Shown: positions 7,184 to 8,687 of the stretch, piece after piece
How the letters are laid out: each line of letters begins with the position of its first letter
Position numbering within the stretch: the first letter of the stretch is position 1
Assembly: GCF_000185845.1 (NCBI RefSeq)
Contig: NZ_GL629647.1
Span: forward strand, 1,553,268 to 1,561,954
Source of the DNA: Segatella salivae DSM 15606
GTDB lineage: Bacteria; Bacteroidota; Bacteroidia; Bacteroidales; Bacteroidaceae
Length of the DNA: 8,687 nt
Direction: 5' to 3'
The notes under the pieces: model-generated
Database searches by the model: none
Told to the model about the DNA's origin: nothing
The model's input: the letters and a program-made list of their open reading frames with translations, nothing else
Made by a program: the position numbers and the translations under genes

Positions 7184-7199
7184 ACGCAAACGTTTGCAG
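7184..7199. promoter_or_regulatory. LacI/PurR-family operator-like palindrome
   Basis: Bases 7186-7197 read GCAAACGTTTGC, a perfect 12-bp palindrome with the central CG typical of LacI-family operators. With flanks it reads ACGCAAACGTTTGCAG, 14 of 16 bases like the E. coli PurR consensus ACGCAAACGTTTGCGT. Its centre is about 28 bases upstream of the -33 element and roughly 60 upstream of the predicted transcript start, which suits an upstream activator or a looping repressor better than simple occlusion. No LacI-family gene is present in the window. The role is inferred. Confidence 0.6.
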
Positions 7200-7481
7200 A
7201 TAGATTAGTCTATAAACAGAAATAAAAATAGTTTTTACAATACGCCAGTTCATGATAAATTCAGAATGTAAATAGTTCTACCTATCTTGACTTTCATACA
7301 TATATAGGAAAAGGCCCGGAGTTTATTCTCAATTTATAATTAGTATCGAATGAGCTCAAAATCTCATTCATTTTACTAAACAAACTATTTTACTTTACAT
7401 AATACAGTGAGGCAAATCGTAAGATATTTTTAATAGCTTTACAAAATTATTCAGCAGACATTTGTCTTTGCTATGAAATAT
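7200..7481. other. AT-rich intergenic region without a recognisable gene
   Basis: This stretch lies between the operator upstream of the symporter operon and the left end of the insertion sequence. It is clearly more AT-rich than the genes. I see no frame with a convincing protein, no RNA gene and no second strong TAnnTTTG promoter on either strand. Its only clear structure is the short inverted repeat at 7348-7369. Confidence 0.6.
7348..7369. repeat. Short inverted repeat GAATGAG / CTCATTC
   Basis: Seven-base arms at 7348-7354 and 7363-7369 pair perfectly around an 8-base loop (CTCAAAAT). The left arm runs into a nested 8-bp palindrome, TGAGCTCA (7351-7358). On the plus strand ATTTTACT follows, which is too weak a T-run for a confident terminator. 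It could be a regulator site or the terminator of a gene now lost. Confidence 0.4.
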
Positions 7482-7496
7482 GAGACCTCTGCAAAA
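7482..7496 (+). repeat. Left terminal inverted repeat of the IS5-family element
   Basis: GAGACCTCTGCAAAA fits the end sequences of IS5-family elements in Bacteroidota and stands 51 bases before the transposase start remnant. Its partner is not in the window, so the exact length and the target duplication cannot be set. Confidence 0.6.
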
Positions 7497-7547
7497 CTAT
7501 TCTCCTAAAAGTTTTCCCATATCAGCCATAATTGGTACCCTTATGGT

Positions 7548-8567
7548 ATGAAACAGAAGCCCTCCTCTCCCAATTTTGCCGACATGTTCCTCAGCCATCG
7601 CAAGGCTAAGTATACCTTCTTCTCTCAGATAGACCAGATTATCAAATAGAATCCAATCCGGGATATCATAGAAATCGCCTATACTAAGGGCTATAAATCA
7701 ACAGGCCGTCCGAGTTATGACAGCCTGCTACTATTCAAGATCGAACTTCTGCATACATAGTATGGGCTGAGTGATAGTGAGGTTGAGAACCAGGTGAACG
7801 ACCATCTCTCCTTCAGTCGCTTCGTCGATTTGGGCATAGAAGATACTGCTCCCAACAGCACAACCATCTGACGTTTTCGAAACACATTGGTAGAGGCCGA
7901 CCTGTACGACATGGTCCTGAATGAAATCAACCACCAGCTTGAGGTGAAAGGTATTATCGTCAAGTGCGGTGCCATCGTTGGCACAAGTATCACGGATACT
8001 CCCCGTCGTCCCCGTGGCCAGAAGGAGTATGAGATGATAGAGGATTGTCACGAGAAAGATGAGGGGGGGCATCGGAAGAAGCCATGCTCAAGGAAATTGT
8101 CATGCCCAATGTGGACGGAGAGGCTTGGCGGGGCAAGAAGATGGGAAAGCTCCACTTCGGCTACAAGCGCCATACGGCAACTGACGAGAATGGTCTGGTT
8201 CTGGCCGAGGAGACAACGACTGCCAATAAGAGCGACATCAAACATCTCGAGACATCGCTGGAGAAAGCCAACCTCCTGCAAAGTACGCCTGTCTATGCCG
8301 ACAATGGCTATGACTCGGTGGAGAACAGGGAGACGCTGGTCAGGATGAAACTTAGAAGCCGCATCATGCACAAAGGATACCTGTGGCCGTAAGATCACGG
8401 AAAGGGTACAGCGTATCAATGTTGCCATCTGCAAGGCAGGAATAGTGTTGAACGTACATTCAGCTCCATACACAGATGGCTCCTTGGAGGAGTAGAAAGT
8501 GGCAAAGATACATGTGCAGCACATGATGGAGGCCATGACGTACAATCTTTATAGAGTCCAGGAATAA
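7548..8567 (+). pseudogene. IS5-family transposase pseudogene (stops and frameshifts)
   Basis: The frame from ATG 7548 reads MKQKPSSPNFADMFLSHRKA and continues as a recognisable IS5-type transposase of about 340 codons. It is broken by TAG at 7647-7649, TAG at 7758-7760 and TGA at 7869-7871. The first two stand where relatives have tryptophan (IDWNPIR-like and TWYGLSD). SITDTPRRPRG (from 7986) marks the first DDE region, but the usual VDAS aspartate is GGC, glycine, at 7980-7982. The frame shifts at a run of seven G (8063-8069) into MLKEIVMPNVDGEAW, GKLHFGYKRHTATDENGLVL and VYADNGYDS (second aspartate). It shifts again near 8384 into GRKITERVQRINVA, back near 8430 into NSVERTFSSIHRWLLGG (catalytic glutamate), and again near 8490 into KVAKIHVQHMMEAMTYNLYR, ending with TAA at 8565-8567. 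This cannot encode an active transposase. Domains are DUF772-like, then DDE_Tnp_1-like. Confidence 0.88.
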
Positions 8568-8687
8568 TTATGTCCAATCCTATCAAATAAGGGAAATATG
8601 GGATGAAATAAGACGCTACGGGCCATTTCTCAACTTATGCTCCGCTTTTTGTCTTTTCTAATGCTTTTGTTGGTAGGAAGGAGTGTG
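8568..8687 (+). other. Non-coding right part of the insertion sequence
   Basis: After the transposase remnant I see no further coding frame. The position and the final bases (GGAAGGAGTGTG) fit the stretch that normally lies between an IS5-type transposase stop and the right terminal repeat. Confidence 0.45.

Larger units (their letters stand above)
7482..8687 (+). mobile_element. Degenerate IS5-family insertion sequence, right end beyond the window
   Basis: The left end is marked by GAGACCTCTGCAAAA at 7482, similar to IS5-group terminal repeats of Bacteroidota (GAGACCTTTGCAAAA type). A plus-strand IS5-type transposase, now a pseudogene, begins 66 bases inside it. I find no reverse-complement copy (TTTTGCAGAGGTCTC or close) before the window ends, so the right terminal repeat probably lies just outside. 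The transposase resembles the Porphyromonas IS195-like group in its motif order, but I cannot name the element. Its base composition is richer in GC than the region it borders. Confidence 0.8.

Noticed and set aside
7348..7369. Rho-independent terminator on the plus strand
   Set aside because: The stem is only 7 bp and AT-rich, the trailing T-run is short, and no upstream plus-strand gene exists in the window.
7647..7871. Stop codon reassignment (TAG at tryptophan positions) or programmed readthrough in the transposase
   Set aside because: The neighbouring genes use TGG for tryptophan and end at TAA or TGA. The transposase also has several frameshifts and a lost catalytic residue, so decay explains it.
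8063..8069. Programmed frameshift at the seven-G run in the transposase
   Set aside because: Some IS5-family members do use frameshifting, but here three upstream stops and further frame breaks make a functional shift meaningless.
7731..8545. Minus-strand frames of 92-165 codons across the insertion sequence
   Set aside because: They lie opposite the transposase remnant, whose plus-strand motifs (PRRPRG, GYKRHTATDE, VERTFSSI) are clearly the real coding signal.

Overview
The window looks like a chromosomal segment of a Bacteroidota bacterium, most likely a Bacteroidales member such as Prevotella or a relative. The signs are a TTTG / TAnnTTTG promoter of the Bacteroides type, start codons without Shine-Dalgarno sequences, exported proteins typical of glycan-degrading Bacteroidales, and a decayed IS5-family element of the kind common in Porphyromonas and Prevotella. 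The genus is an inference from style, not from a marker gene.

Layout. All intact genes are on the minus strand and are read from right to left. A promoter (7135-7164), with a LacI/PurR-type palindromic operator just upstream (7184-7199), drives a tight operon of three genes. These are a sodium:solute symporter (5410-7080), a cytosolic FAD-dependent oxidoreductase of the FAD_oxidored family, often misnamed 'xanthan lyase' (3091-5394), and an exported 817-residue protein with an alpha/alpha-toroid core that resembles a glycosidase or lyase (635-3088). Gaps are 15 and 2 bases. A 275-base spacer follows. It holds an 11-bp imperfect inverted repeat and a striking tandem array of 22-bp palindromic units. 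Beyond it, the 5' part of another exported protein (1-359) runs off the left edge; it begins with a domain resembling the Golvesin/xanthan-lyase binding module.

The right part differs. Bases 7200-7481 are AT-rich and hold no gene. From 7482 to the right edge lies a degenerate IS5-family insertion sequence on the plus strand. Its transposase has three in-frame stops, at least four frame changes and a lost catalytic aspartate.

How the genes may work together (inference): the exported toroid protein, and perhaps the left-edge protein, act on a glycan or glycoside outside the cytoplasm. The symporter imports a released sugar, sugar acid or glycoside, and the FAD enzyme oxidises it or a derivative inside. 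A LacI-type regulator encoded elsewhere would sense the substrate. No SusC/SusD pair is visible in the window, so this would be a small, non-canonical utilisation locus. The substrate cannot be read from the sequence.
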